Source: Chengkuizengella marina
GTDB lineage: Bacteria > Bacillota > Bacilli > Paenibacillales > KCTC-33759
Length of the DNA stretch: 54,244 bases
NCBI RefSeq assembly: GCF_009910845.1
Contig: NZ_SIJB01000047.1
Coordinates: 1 to 54,244, forward strand
Direction: 5' to 3'
The position numbers were made by a program, and so were the translations under genes. Below the pieces are notes generated by a model, which saw only the letters and a list, made by a program, of their open reading frames with translations, made no database searches and was not told where the DNA came from. Shown here in pieces: positions 1-7,926 of this stretch (positions are counted from its first letter, which is position 1; each line of letters starts with the position of its first letter).

Positions 1-466
1 ATAAAACGTTAGATAATTTTTCCTTTAGCTTTTTCTCTAGTACAGCTTTTTCTTTTTCGTCCAGTTCTTCACTACTTATCTTGTCTGGATCTTCTCCAGT
101 AGGAATTGCAAAAGAACGTAAAAATAAATATTTAAATGCATATGTCATTGCCTTTCCTACACCTTTATCTTGTGTATCCGATCCAGTACCACTTGATACT
201 AATATTTCATATTCACCTGTTTCGGCATCAACTATCTTGTATTTCACATCTACGGTGGATAGTGTCCCTTCTCTCTTGTGAATCTGCTCAATAGGGAACA
301 CTATTAATTTATTTTCAATTAATTCTTGTCTAACTCTTGAAGTTACTTTTTCTTCTGTAATTGCTTTATAATGGTTTTGTCCAAACTGTATATGATCATC
401 TTTTACAAGGTAGTCAATGGCTTGCATTACATTCAGCATTTTTAAATGTAAAGACAAAATTTTCAC
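1..466 (-). CDS. ERF-family single-strand DNA annealing protein, 3' end cut by window edge
   Basis: The leftward frame reads a protein with the ERF-family signature SSGTGSDTQDKGVGKAMTYA followed by FKYLFLRSFAIPTGEDPD and a charged lysine/glutamate-rich stretch, running off the window at base 1. ERF proteins are phage recombinases that anneal complementary single strands. It is the last visible gene of the prophage early operon. The start is uncertain: GTG at 466, TTG at 457 (behind a GGTGA) and ATG at 439 are in frame after a TGA, and none has a strong ribosome site. The family call rests on the central motif; the C-terminal part lies outside the window. Confidence 0.8.
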   Translation of the reverse strand, partial: MKILSLHLKMLNVMQAIDYLVKDDHIQFGQNHYKAITEEKVTSRVRQELIENKLIVFPIEQIHKREGTLSTVDVKYKIVDAETGEYEILVSSGTGSDTQDKGVGKAMTYAFKYLFLRSFAIPTGEDPDKISSEELDEKEKAVLEKKLKEKLSNVL

Positions 467-523
467 CGACTTTCAAAATTAGAATATTAATGATATAATT
501 GCCTCGAAATATTTATTAATTTA

Positions 524-661
524 TTAAGCGTAGCTGTTGCCGCAGCTCGCTTTTTCTATTCGTTCAATGTGCCTTCTAGCAGTCTCTTTAACCTTTATAG
601 CTTTGTGATCAGTAAAAGTATTTTTTTCATAAATCTGTTTCCATACCTCATATTGGCTCAC
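524..661 (-). CDS. Small prophage protein, 45 aa, unknown function
   Basis: A 45-codon frame starts at GTG 661, overlapping the stop of the upstream gene in a GTGA arrangement, and ends at TAA 524. The product starts MSQYEVWKQIYEKNTF and is basic and helical, rich in Lys, Arg and Glu. Translational coupling with the upstream gene and the codon use support a real gene. I recognise no family. It lies between the 129-residue unknown protein and the ERF recombinase in the same leftward operon. Confidence 0.55.
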   Translation of the reverse strand: MSQYEVWKQIYEKNTFTDHKAIKVKETARRHIERIEKASCGNSYA

Positions 662-1047
662 GCCACAACACCCCTTTCATGTTCAACATTTAGAATCATT
701 TGTTGTTCAATTCTTAAATCATCAATATATTTTTGAACCCTTCCTTGTACCATTTCTATCATTTGTTTAGTCAGTTCTTGTACAAATATTCGTTCACTAG
801 AAACTCCTAAAAATAATTCTATATAGTTACATAATTGAATGAACGAAAATACAGCATGTTCATATTGAAATGTCATGTTGTTGAAAGGTTCTAGCTGCAT
901 CCAATACTCTTGATTTTCCACTATATTAATAAGGGCTAACTGAGGTACTGATGGATAATCATGAATGTATTCATCAATCTGACAAATTACTTGTTTACTA
1001 ATGCGATCCAGTGTATCCGTAACAATATCTTTCGTATTTACACACAT
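658..1047 (-). CDS. Prophage hypothetical protein, 129 aa
   Basis: The start ATG at 1047 has a good GGAGGTG eight bases upstream, inside the 3' end of the previous gene, which it overlaps by 10 bases. The product is mostly helical and acidic, with no transmembrane segment, cysteine motif or recognisable domain. Its position in an early operon between a zinc-ribbon protein and an ERF recombinase suggests a role in phage replication or recombination, but that is context only. Confidence 0.7.
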   Translation of the reverse strand: MCVNTKDIVTDTLDRISKQVICQIDEYIHDYPSVPQLALINIVENQEYWMQLEPFNNMTFQYEHAVFSFIQLCNYIELFLGVSSERIFVQELTKQMIEMVQGRVQKYIDDLRIEQQMILNVEHERGVVA

Positions 1048-1232
1048 AAGTATTGCACCTCCACTACATCACCACATTCAATTGCTTCTTTAAAGCACTC
1101 TGGACAATGTGGTTGTTTATCTTTATAAACTAACCATTCCGCTTGATTTCCACATCCGCATGTATTTAAGTTATCTACTGTTTCAAATACTGGTGATTCA
1201 TTACTTCCTGCAAATCTATCCAAATTCATCAT
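1038..1232 (-). CDS. Small zinc-ribbon-like prophage protein, 64 aa
   Basis: The 64-residue product carries two cysteine pairs, CGC near residue 25 and CPEC near residue 43, spaced like a zinc ribbon. The start ATG at 1232 overlaps the rha stop (ATGA) and has an AGGAG seven bases upstream, so it is translationally coupled to rha. Function is not known; small zinc ribbons of this kind are common in phage early operons. Confidence 0.7.
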   Translation of the reverse strand: MMNLDRFAGSNESPVFETVDNLNTCGCGNQAEWLVYKDKQPHCPECFKEAIECGDVVEVQYLCV

Positions 1233-1927
1233 GCTATCTCTCCTTTCTCTTCGTCTTTCTTTTTAGGAACCCAAGCGTTAACATATTTAACAACATCTTT
1301 TCTATCTTGCCTTAATACATCACGATAACTAGGTACTCCCCAGCGATCCTTAATATCTCGGTATATCTCAGCAAATAAATACCTACGTTCTTCTTTGTCT
1401 TGAGAAAACATGTATACTCTTGATGAAATCTTTTTTTGTAATCCTCGTTGCTCACCTTGAGTGATTGTTATCTGCTTGTCCACTTTTTGTTCAACACTTT
1501 CAATTTTTTGTTCTAGCTTTGGTATCTTAACAATCATGTCTGCTGTTCTATGGAGAGCTAACGCCTCAGCTTCAACTTTTGTTAAGTTTGGTATATTGTT
1601 TTGAAGTTCATCCTTCATTAGTTTGAATTCTTCAATAAACTTCACTTTCATTTTCATTACTTCAACTGTTGTATAAGACATAGCGATTAATGTAAAAGCA
1701 TCTTCAGTTAAAAGATATTTCTTATACAATTGTTTGTTTTGAGGGTGTACATAATGGGTCTCCCCAAAGTTGGGGAGTGAGAATTTTTCTTCCCCTGCTT
1801 CAATTAATTTTTCTATCTGACTCTCAATATCCCTTATTACATGGTCATGTCTTTTCCCAAATACTTTTGCTACTGTTAAACTATCTGTTACTGGTCGATT
1901 GTTTTCGATGTATACTAATTGATTCAT
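1229..1927 (-). CDS. rha: Rha-family phage regulatory protein with ORF6C domain
   Basis: Residues 1-110 match the Rha domain: VTDSLTVAKVFGKRHDHVIR, then TEDAFTLIAMSYTT and a helix ending in FIEEFKLMKDEL. After a coiled linker (about residues 120-165), the C-terminus resembles ORF6C (YLFAEIYRDIKDRWGVPSYRDV). Rha/ORF6C proteins are phage regulators, often antirepressors, made early. The ribosome site is GAGAGGTG just before ATG 1927. A remnant of a second rha 5' end lies 924 bases upstream. Confidence 0.88.
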   Translation of the reverse strand: MNQLVYIENNRPVTDSLTVAKVFGKRHDHVIRDIESQIEKLIEAGEEKFSLPNFGETHYVHPQNKQLYKKYLLTEDAFTLIAMSYTTVEVMKMKVKFIEEFKLMKDELQNNIPNLTKVEAEALALHRTADMIVKIPKLEQKIESVEQKVDKQITITQGEQRGLQKKISSRVYMFSQDKEERRYLFAEIYRDIKDRWGVPSYRDVLRQDRKDVVKYVNAWVPKKKDEEKGEIA

Positions 1928-1952
1928 TCTTTCACCTCTCTTTTAATTTTTC

Positions 1953-2312
1953 TTAGTTTAGTAATACTTCATCTTTCCTTTCTTGCTCATGTAGCCAACT
2001 AAAAAAGGAATCTTTTGAAACTCGTTTACTTCTTCCAATTCTGATTAAAGGGAATGATTTTAACTCCATAATTTCATAAGCTCGCCTTTCAGATATATGT
2101 AGTATCTTCTTAATGTGTTGTGCGGATAAGATATCTGGTAAATCTTGAATGTAATTATCCAAGCTATAATGACTTTTATTTTCATTTTTTTTATAATCTT
2201 CTGATAAATAAGCTCTGTTTTTTTCAACATTCTTTAAAACACTTGATACAAGTTCAGTTATAGATTGAATCGTTTCCTCAGAAATTTGGATTCTAATATT
2301 AATTTCTTTCAT
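1953..2312 (-). CDS. Xis-like/HTH_17 DNA-binding prophage protein
   Basis: The C-terminal half contains an excisionase-type winged helix: LSAQHIKKILHISERRAYEI, then FPLIRIGRSKRVSKDSFFSW. The N-terminal half (about residues 1-60) is an acidic helical region starting KEINIRIQISEETIQSITEL. I place the start at ATG 2312, six bases after AGGTGGG; the ATG at 2318 touches that site directly. An inverted repeat CTAATT/AATTAG lies immediately before the ribosome site. A frameshifted paralogue with the same architecture lies upstream at 2879-3249. Confidence 0.78.
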   Translation of the reverse strand: MKEINIRIQISEETIQSITELVSSVLKNVEKNRAYLSEDYKKNENKSHYSLDNYIQDLPDILSAQHIKKILHISERRAYEIMELKSFPLIRIGRSKRVSKDSFFSWLHEQERKDEVLLN

Positions 2313-2316
2313 ATTC

Positions 2317-2352
2317 ATCCCACCTAATTGTTTTTAATTAGTATGGGCTATT
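2317..2352 (-). repeat. Leader repeat upstream of xis-like gene, copy 1
   Basis: This leader (CCATACTAATT, A-rich loop, AATTAGGTGGGAT read leftward) is nearly identical to 3256-3291 upstream of the paralogue. It contains the ribosome site and a CTAATT/AATTAG inverted repeat. The rest of the gap to 2584 is AT-rich. It holds another copy of the rha-type ribosome leader (AAAGGAAGGTGAAAGA, near 2384-2401) with no start codon after it. Confidence 0.75.
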
Positions 2353-2584
2353 ACCGTATGGATTTATTTGGATTTCTTTTTTTCTTTCACCTTCCTTTAT
2401 TTAAGGATTGCTGTACTTTATATTTTTTATCAACCTCCGTCCATCTCACTCAATAACTGCAATAAATACTAAAGATACTAATAATTCATAATTTTATTCT
2501 TCTTTCTTTGATTAATAAGCTTTTTATTCTTCTATTAAATAGTTTCATGTTTTTTCATAGATTAGAGATTAAAAAAATAGAATT

Positions 2585-2758
2585 TCACACATCTTCTTTT
2601 TCAACTAATGTGTGAGCACATTTCCAAACTGCTTGATAGAATCTATTAAGTATTTCTAATTCTTCCTCTTTGGTTTTGTTGACATAAGCGTCATCACAGA
2701 AAATCATCTTTGTGTTACCAGACATATACTCCTCTACTACATTCCCTTTGATTTCCAT
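2585..2758 (-). CDS. Small prophage protein, 57 aa, unknown function
   Basis: The product begins MEIKGNVVEEYMSGNTKMIF and has no recognised domain. I chose ATG 2758 because AGAGGTGAAG lies just upstream; a longer reading from 2788 would place that ribosome site inside the gene. It lies between the decayed rha remnant and the intact xis-like gene, so it may have been inserted or kept when the module was duplicated. Confidence 0.6.
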   Translation of the reverse strand: MEIKGNVVEEYMSGNTKMIFCDDAYVNKTKEEELEILNRFYQAVWKCAHTLVEKEDV

Positions 2759-2794
2759 AATAACTTCACCTCTCTTATAATTTTTCAATCATTT

Positions 2795-2851
2795 CTACTT
2801 TAAACTATCTGTTACTGATCGATTGTTTTCGATATAAACTAATTGACTCAT
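2795..2851 (-). pseudogene. Remnant of a second rha gene (first 18 codons)
   Basis: Behind a good ribosome site (GGAAGGTGAAAGA), ATG 2851 opens an 18-codon frame, MSQLVYIENNRSVTDSLK, then TAG. It matches the first 17 residues of rha at 1927 (MNQLVYIENNRPVTDSL) except for two changes. The homology ends where rha continues with its Rha domain. This is a truncated duplicate, seen directly in the sequence. Confidence 0.85.
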
Positions 2852-2878
2852 TCTTTCACCTTCCTTTATTAGAGTTTT

Positions 2879-3249
2879 CTAATCAACTTCCTCACTTTTC
2901 GTATAATTCAAGCTCTCTTGCTCTCTCATCCAATTATCAAGTGTGCTTGTCCTAAATATTATTCTTGGTTTTTGAGAATCTTTAGCACCAAGCTTTATAT
3001 GAGGTATATCTCCTTCTTTACACATTCGATATAGTAATTTATCTGAAATACCTGTGTACTCAGCTGCTTCTTTGATATATTTAGTCTCTTATCCTGAAAA
3101 TCTACGTCCTGAAATCCCTTTTGTACTGATGTTAATGATTTTACTGATATATAAGTTTTTAATTTAACAACTAACTCAACAACATTTATTACAAGAGCAT
3201 TTATTAACTCAATTGTTTCCTCTGATAATTGATCTTTCTCTTTTCTCAT
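2879..3249 (-). pseudogene. Frameshifted xis-like/HTH gene, paralogue of 1953-2312
   Basis: The frame from ATG 3249 gives MRKEKDQLSEETIELINALV and runs out of meaningful sequence near 3085. A different frame then reads KYIKEAAEYTGISDKLLYRM, then LGAKDSQKPRIIFRTSTLDN and WMREQE, ending at TAG 2879. That second part is a complete excisionase-type HTH without its own start codon. Joining the frames restores the architecture of the intact gene at 1953-2312. A single indel around 3085-3095 explains it; a sequencing error or programmed shift is less likely but possible. Confidence 0.8.
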
Positions 3250-3255
3250 TTACTT

Positions 3256-3291
3256 ATCCCACCTAATTATTTTTAATTAGTATGGCTACTA
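3256..3291 (-). repeat. Leader repeat upstream of frameshifted xis-like gene, copy 2
   Basis: This is the second copy of the leader at 2317-2352, with the same CTAATT/AATTAG inverted repeat and AGGTGGGAT ribosome site. Here eight bases separate the site from ATG 3249. The two copies differ at only a few positions over about 30 bases. Confidence 0.75.
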
Positions 3292-3354
3292 TTGCATACA
3301 ATAATTATGCTTGACCCTCTAGTCTGTCTCCTTCCTTTACTTGATAGAAAAAAA

Positions 3355-3621
3355 TTAATAAGGTTGTTCCTCTAACCATGTCACTAGAAACACCCTTGTT
3401 TCTCTTGCTGGAAAGTACCACTTATGTCCTACTTTTCTTTTCGGGAATCTCGGATCAAAAAAGAATGTGTCCTGTATAGTATTCCAACTCATACATGTAC
3501 GACGTTTTAATTCTGCTGTGTCCCAAAAAACATATTCTAAGTCAATTTCTTTAACTATTTCAGAAACTTTTTGTTTACAAAGTTCTTGAATTTCTTTTTT
3601 ATCCACTTGAACAGTTAACAT
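3355..3621 (-). CDS. DUF771-like phage protein, 88 aa
   Basis: The C-terminal part (FWDTAELKRRTCMSWNTIQD, then DPRFPKRKVGHKWYFPARE) has the pattern of DUF771-type phage proteins, with a helix-turn-helix-like stretch followed by a basic wing. It starts at ATG 3621, overlapping the end of the upstream Cro-like gene, so the two are coupled. It is probably a DNA-binding early phage protein. The family assignment is moderate. Confidence 0.6.
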   Translation of the reverse strand: MLTVQVDKKEIQELCKQKVSEIVKEIDLEYVFWDTAELKRRTCMSWNTIQDTFFFDPRFPKRKVGHKWYFPARETRVFLVTWLEEQPY

Positions 3622-3875
3622 TTTCTATCACCATGCTTTCTAGTTTCTGAACATTTATCAAAATATTGTATTTCCGTCATTTTCAACATGTTTAAATCCA
3701 CATCTAATGCATTGGCTAACTTTAGTAATGCATCTATGCTAGGAGCGTACCTCCCGTTCTCAATATCTGATATATAATTCCTTGACAAACCTGTAGTATC
3801 AGAAAGTTCATGTTGTTTGAGTTTCTTTTCTTTTCGATATGTTTGAATTACAACTCCAAGAGCTTTTTTGTTCAT
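3615..3875 (-). CDS. Cro-like XRE-family transcriptional regulator, 86 aa
   Basis: Residues 6-60 form a clear XRE helix-turn-helix: YRKEKKLKQHELSDTTGLSR, NYISDIENGRYAPS, LLKLANALDV. The start is ATG 3875, eight bases after AGGAGGTG. It is the first gene of the leftward early operon, divergent from the repressor at 4111, which fits a Cro role in a lysogeny switch. Its own target is inferred to be the operators in the gap between them. Confidence 0.85.
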   Translation of the reverse strand: MNKKALGVVIQTYRKEKKLKQHELSDTTGLSRNYISDIENGRYAPSIDALLKLANALDVDLNMLKMTEIQYFDKCSETRKHGDRKC

Positions 3876-3889
3876 TATCAATCACCTCC

Positions 3890-4095
3890 TGTAGTTATAA
3901 TGTATAGTATTCACGACATTATGTAAAATCGGAAATGGAGGGAAAATTGGCAATATGTAGTTATTATCACATTATTGCTTGTATTTTCGTCATAATACTA
4001 ATATTTACTTGTATTTCCGTCTTTTAAAATGCCTTGTAAAGCCGACATTTAATTAGTATAATGGAAACAAATGTCGGGCATGCCGACAAAATAAA
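3890..4095. promoter_or_regulatory. Lysogeny-switch operator and divergent promoter region
   Basis: The rightward promoter is TTGTAA at 4034-4039, a 17-base spacer, and TATAAT at 4057-4062. CCGACATTT (4042-4050) and its inverse AAATGTCGG (4069-4077) flank the -10 box, and TGTCGG-N5-CCGACA spans 4072-4088. Related half-sites TGTATTTTCGTC and TGTATTTCCGTC occur near 3979 and 4012. A leftward promoter is suggested by TTTACA and AT-rich -10-like sequence around 3900-3926. Repressor and Cro binding here is inference from layout. Confidence 0.7.
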
Positions 4096-4110
4096 GAAGG
4101 TGTAAATCAA

Positions 4111-4725
4111 ATGTCTATTGGAATTAATGTTAAACAAATTCGTAAAAGTAAAGGTTTTACCCAAGTAGAGTTAGCAGACCGCGCTAATCTTTCTAGATCT
4201 TATTTAGCTGATGTTGAACGTGATCGATACAACCCAAGTGTTGAAACATTAAACTCTATTGCGAAAGCACTTGGTGTCAGTTCGAGTTTTTTATTAGGCG
4301 CTACGAAAGATGAGTTAGAATGTAGAAAATTATATGATGAGATTAGAATTAATGTAGACAAAATAACTTATGGATACTATCCCAACAAAAAATTTACAGA
4401 TCAAACAATCAATACAATCCATGAAGAATCAACAGAGATAAGAAAGAAATATAATGTGGAATTCGAATATACACCAGATGGTGTAATGGGAATTTGTGAA
4501 GATATGTTTGATCAGAAGTTCCTTCAGGATTTTGTTCGAATGGTCGAACGTGTTAGAGAGAATGTTGAAAAAAATGAATCTTTAAATATTTATAACGAAA
4601 AACGCGATTTTAAAAAAATGCTGGAGGACGATACAGAAATGTCATTTGACGGTAAACCTTTAAGTAAAGTGGAAAAAGAAAAAATTTTGCGACTAATGGA
4701 AGTAATGTTAGACGATAAAAAATAA
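4111..4725 (+). CDS. XRE-family prophage repressor, 204 aa
   Basis: The N-terminal XRE domain (about residues 4-58) reads IRKSKGFTQVELADRANLSR and SYLADVERDRYNPSVETLNS. The C-terminal 140 residues are helical and charged and do not show a peptidase motif, so this is not a LexA/CI-type self-cleaving repressor. The start ATG has AGAAGGTG upstream. It is transcribed with the integrase 23 bases downstream and diverges from the Cro-like gene, which fits the lysogenic repressor. Confidence 0.85.
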   Translation: MSIGINVKQIRKSKGFTQVELADRANLSRSYLADVERDRYNPSVETLNSIAKALGVSSSFLLGATKDELECRKLYDEIRINVDKITYGYYPNKKFTDQTINTIHEESTEIRKKYNVEFEYTPDGVMGICEDMFDQKFLQDFVRMVERVRENVEKNESLNIYNEKRDFKKMLEDDTEMSFDGKPLSKVEKEKILRLMEVMLDDKK

Positions 4726-4748
4726 AAAATTGAAAGGAGAAATATCTA

Positions 4749-5906
4749 GTGGCTAGTTTTAAAAAACATAATACTGGATGGGAATACCGTCTTAAATATA
4801 AAGATCCTATTACAAAAAAATTTAGAGAAAAGTCTCAACGTGGGTTTTCCTCAAAACCAGAAGCACGAAAAGCAGCAGAAGAATTTGAAAGAAAGTTAGC
4901 TCAGGGGTACGAACAAACAGACATCAAACTTGCTGACTATTTGACAATATGGATCAATGATTATAAAAAAGGAACTGTAAGAAAAAACACGATTGAACTA
5001 CACAAAAATAATGTAAAAAATCATATCATCCCCTACTTCCAGAATATTATGCTATCTGACGTAAAACCTATCATGTATCAAAAATTCTTAAATGAATTAG
5101 CAGGTAAAGGTTATAGTAGACGAACAGTTCAAATAGTTAACACTACAATGTATAATGCCATGGAGAAAGCAGTTACACTTGGAAAACTAGAGAAAAATCC
5201 GTGCAATGGGGTTGAAATTAGAGGAGAGAAAAAGAAAAAGTCAGTTCAGTTTATTGAATCTGATGACATACCAAAATTTTTGAAAACTTCATATCAATAT
5301 GGTTACATCTATTGGATTTTTTTCAAGTTGTTAATTGAAACAGGTATGCGAAAAGGTGAAGCTGCTGCCTTGAAATGGACAGATGTAAACCTTAAAGAAC
5401 GAATAATAAGAATTGATGAAACATTAGACTTTCAAGCGAAAGATAAGAGTGAGTTGTTTGGTGATACAAAAACTCATAAATCTGAAAGAACCATTCGTAT
5501 TAGCCAATCGTTAACCAATGATTTAAAATATCATATGAATTGGCAAAATCAAAACAAACTTACTTTAAATGAAGCTTATCATCATGATTTAAATCTTGTA
5601 CTTTGTCGTAATGATGGAAACTTTATGCCAAAATCATCTCTATTTAATGCTTATTCTCGTATCCTTAAACGCGCAGACCTTCCAACACTACCGATTCATT
5701 CTTTAAGACACACTCACGCAGTCATTCTATTGGAATCAGGAGCAGACATGAAATATGTTCAAGAACGTCTTGGTCACGGAAGTTATAAAATTACAGCTGA
5801 TGTATATTCGCATATTTCAAAAAAATTAGAAGAAACCAATATGGATAAGTTCGAAAAATTTACAAATCACATTTTGAATAACTCGGGGGCAAATCAGGGG
5901 CATTAA
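4749..5906 (+). CDS. int: Site-specific tyrosine recombinase (phage integrase)
   Basis: The 385-residue protein has an N-terminal AP2-like arm-binding domain (residues 1-50), a SAM-like core-binding domain (about 58-150) and a catalytic domain. Catalytic residues are R201 (TGMRKGE), K241 or K244, H317 and R320 (HSLRHTH), H343 (LGHG) and Y353 (DVYSHI). The start is GTG 4749 behind AAAGGAG. It faces glnA with its stop 80 bases from the glnA stop, so the attachment site should lie at or near this end of the gene. Confidence 0.93.
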   Translation: MASFKKHNTGWEYRLKYKDPITKKFREKSQRGFSSKPEARKAAEEFERKLAQGYEQTDIKLADYLTIWINDYKKGTVRKNTIELHKNNVKNHIIPYFQNIMLSDVKPIMYQKFLNELAGKGYSRRTVQIVNTTMYNAMEKAVTLGKLEKNPCNGVEIRGEKKKKSVQFIESDDIPKFLKTSYQYGYIYWIFFKLLIETGMRKGEAAALKWTDVNLKERIIRIDETLDFQAKDKSELFGDTKTHKSERTIRISQSLTNDLKYHMNWQNQNKLTLNEAYHHDLNLVLCRNDGNFMPKSSLFNAYSRILKRADLPTLPIHSLRHTHAVILLESGADMKYVQERLGHGSYKITADVYSHISKKLEETNMDKFEKFTNHILNNSGANQGH

Positions 5907-5940
5907 TTTAAATCTAATTCCAAATCACTCTCTTGCCCCC
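5885..5940. repeat. Inverted repeat at the int/glnA junction, possible attachment-site region
   Basis: GGGGGCAA at 5885-5892, inside the last codons of int, is inverted exactly as TTGCCCCC at 5933-5940. The element/chromosome boundary must lie between the int stop and the glnA terminator. The repeat may be part of the recombination site or a weak terminator for int. The other element end is outside the window, so the attL/attR core cannot be compared. Confidence 0.4.
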
Positions 5941-5980
5941 AAAAACAAAAACCCCCGATACCAATGGTACCAAGGGTTTT
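5941..5980 (-). terminator. Intrinsic terminator of glnRA
   Basis: Read leftward, AAAACCC pairs across a stem that includes GGTACC and GGTATC around an ATT loop with GGGGGTTTT, followed by TTTTTGTTTTT. It starts six bases beyond the glnA stop codon. Confidence 0.8.
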
Positions 5981-5985
5981 ACCTC

Positions 5986-7314
5986 TTAATAAGATGTCAT
6001 GTATTGATCTCTTTCCCATTCATGAACTTGTGTTCTATACATATCCCACTCTATTTCCTTTAACTCGATAAAATGTTCTAGTGCATGATCTCCTAAAGCT
6101 TCACAAATGATTTCATTATTTAGAAGACTTTCCAAAGCTTCTGATAAAGAGTAAGGTAGTACCGGAATTCCACTTTCAATACGCTCTTCCTCTGACATCA
6201 CATAAATATTACGGTCAGTTGGTTCAGGAAGTGTAAGTTTATTTTCAATTCCATCAAGTCCAGCTCTTAACATAACTGCTAGTGCTAGATAAGGATTGGC
6301 GGAAGGATCGGGACTGCGAACCTCAATACGAGTACTTAAACCTCTTGAAGCAGGGACACGAATCATAGGACTACGATTACTTGCTGACCAAGCAACATAT
6401 ACGGGAGCTTCGTATCCAGGTACAAGACGTTTATATGAGTTTACAGTAGGATTTGTTAATACTGTAAACGCACGAGCATGTTTTAAAATACCTGCCATAT
6501 ATTGACGAGCTGTTTCACTTAAACCTAACATATCGCTCTCATTGTAAAATGAATTTTCTTTTCCTTTAAACAAGGATTGATGACAATGCATTCCAGATCC
6601 ATTTACACCAAACAATGGTTTAGGCATAAAAGTTGCATGGAGGTTATGTTTTCTAGCGATAGTTTTAACGACTAATTTAAAAGTTTGGATCTGATCTGCT
6701 GCTTTAACTGCATTTGCATATTTAAAATCAATCTCATGCTGACCTGGAGCTACCTCATGGTGTGATGCTTCGATTTCAAATCCCATTTCTTCTAATGTTA
6801 AAACAATTTCACGACGACAGTTTTCACCAAGATCTGTAGGAGCTAAATCAAAATATCCTCCTTGATCATTTACCTCTAAAGTTGGGCTTCCCTTCTCGTC
6901 CGTTTTAAATAGGAAAAATTCCGGTTCAGGACCAACCTTCATAGACGTAAAACCTAGTTCCTCAGCCTTCTTTAAATTTTGTTTCAAAATGGCTCTTGGA
7001 TCACCAGCAAAAGGAGTACCGTCAGGCATATAAATATCACAAATTAAACGAGCAATTTTATCTTCTTCGTACCATGGATAAATTAACCATGTTTCAAGAT
7101 CAGGATATAGATACATGTCAGATTCTTCAATACGAACGTATCCTTCAATGGATGAACCGTCAAACATCATTTTATTATCTAGCGCTTTTTCTAACTGGCT
7201 AACTGGAATTTCAACATTTTTAATCGTACCTAACAAATCCGTGAATTGAAGTCTTATAAATCTTACTTTTTCCTCTTTTGCACTACGAATAATCTCTTCT
7301 TTAGTAAATGACAT
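5986..7314 (-). CDS. glnA: Type I glutamine synthetase
   Basis: The enzyme makes glutamine from glutamate, ammonia and ATP. The 442-residue length and motifs are those of Bacillus-type GSI-alpha: [10 protein letters not shown] near residue 50, GPEPEFFLF near 128, [12 protein letters not shown] near 238, [12 protein letters not shown] near 310 and [14 protein letters not shown]. No adenylylation-site extension is seen, as expected for this subclass. It follows glnR by 29 bases in the same operon, with a terminator right after it. In Bacillus, feedback-inhibited GlnA activates the DNA binding of GlnR and TnrA. Confidence 0.97.
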   Translation of the reverse strand: MSFTKEEIIRSAKEEKVRFIRLQFTDLLGTIKNVEIPVSQLEKALDNKMMFDGSSIEGYVRIEESDMYLYPDLETWLIYPWYEEDKIARLICDIYMPDGTPFAGDPRAILKQNLKKAEELGFTSMKVGPEPEFFLFKTDEKGSPTLEVNDQGGYFDLAPTDLGENCRREIVLTLEEMGFEIEASHHEVAPGQHEIDFKYANAVKAADQIQTFKLVVKTIARKHNLHATFMPKPLFGVNGSGMHCHQSLFKGKENSFYNESDMLGLSETARQYMAGILKHARAFTVLTNPTVNSYKRLVPGYEAPVYVAWSASNRSPMIRVPASRGLSTRIEVRSPDPSANPYLALAVMLRAGLDGIENKLTLPEPTDRNIYVMSEEERIESGIPVLPYSLSEALESLLNNEIICEALGDHALEHFIELKEIEWDMYRTQVHEWERDQYMTSY

Positions 7315-7343
7315 ACGATCTCTCCTCTTGTTATAAGTATTAA

Positions 7344-7751
7344 TTATTTATTATAAAAACGAGACAATTCACCTTGAATCAAGGAAACTTGACCAGGACG
7401 TTTTGTTCTCAATTGTCTCTTTAAGTACTTGTGTAGGTCAGAATCTGTCAGTTCTTTTCTAGCAACTTCTGTTTGTTCATTGATGACTGTTGCATCATCT
7501 GAATTTTTTTCTATTGGTAAGAGAACTTGTTTAATTCCAGCAATGTTAACTCCTTTTTCAATTAATGATTTTATTTCAAGAAGTCGCTCTACATCATTAA
7601 GTGAGAACAAACGTTGGTTACCCGCCGTTCTTGCTGGAACAATCAATTCATGTTGTTCATAATAACGAATTTGCCTTGCTGTTAGATCAGTTAATTTCAT
7701 TACAATTCCGATAGGAAACAAAGCCATATTTCTGCGTATTTCATCACTCAT
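7344..7751 (-). CDS. glnR: MerR-family nitrogen repressor GlnR
   Basis: The product starts [20 protein letters not shown] and continues with the MerR winged helix [20 protein letters not shown], as in Bacillus GlnR. The C-terminal tail ([20 protein letters not shown]) is the region that autoinhibits dimerisation in the family. I chose ATG 7751; an in-frame GTG at 7769 would add six residues unlike the family. It is first in the glnRA operon and should repress it when glutamine is plentiful. Confidence 0.96.
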   Translation of the reverse strand: MSDEIRRNMALFPIGIVMKLTDLTARQIRYYEQHELIVPARTAGNQRLFSLNDVERLLEIKSLIEKGVNIAGIKQVLLPIEKNSDDATVINEQTEVARKELTDSDLHKYLKRQLRTKRPGQVSLIQGELSRFYNK

Positions 7752-7786
7752 TAGATCAGCGCCTTCCACTTAAAGTATCTACATAA

Positions 7787-7837
7787 ATTGTAACGCTGAA
7801 TTGTGAACACGTCAAGTTAATGTTATGTTTTATTACA
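7787..7837 (-). promoter_or_regulatory. glnRA promoter with GlnR/TnrA box
   Basis: Read leftward, TTGACG (7815-7810), a 17-base spacer and TACAAT (7792-7787) form a good sigma-A promoter 36 bases before glnR. Immediately upstream, TGTTATGTTTTATTACA at 7821-7837 matches the GlnR/TnrA consensus TGTNA-N7-TNACA exactly. A looser TGT...ACA symmetry overlaps the spacer and could be the second site known from B. subtilis glnRA. Confidence 0.85.
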
Positions 7838-7926
7838 ATAAAGATTACATTATGTTAAAAATCCTCTCCCCAAGTTTAAAAAACAAAGCTTTCATGAGTT
7901 AAAAATACTAAAAGTCAAACATGAAT

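Noticed and set aside
7789..7809. Second GlnR box overlapping the glnRA promoter spacer
   Set aside because: TGT...ACA ends are present but the spacing and inner bases do not match TGTNA-N7-TNACA, so it is not listed as a separate site.
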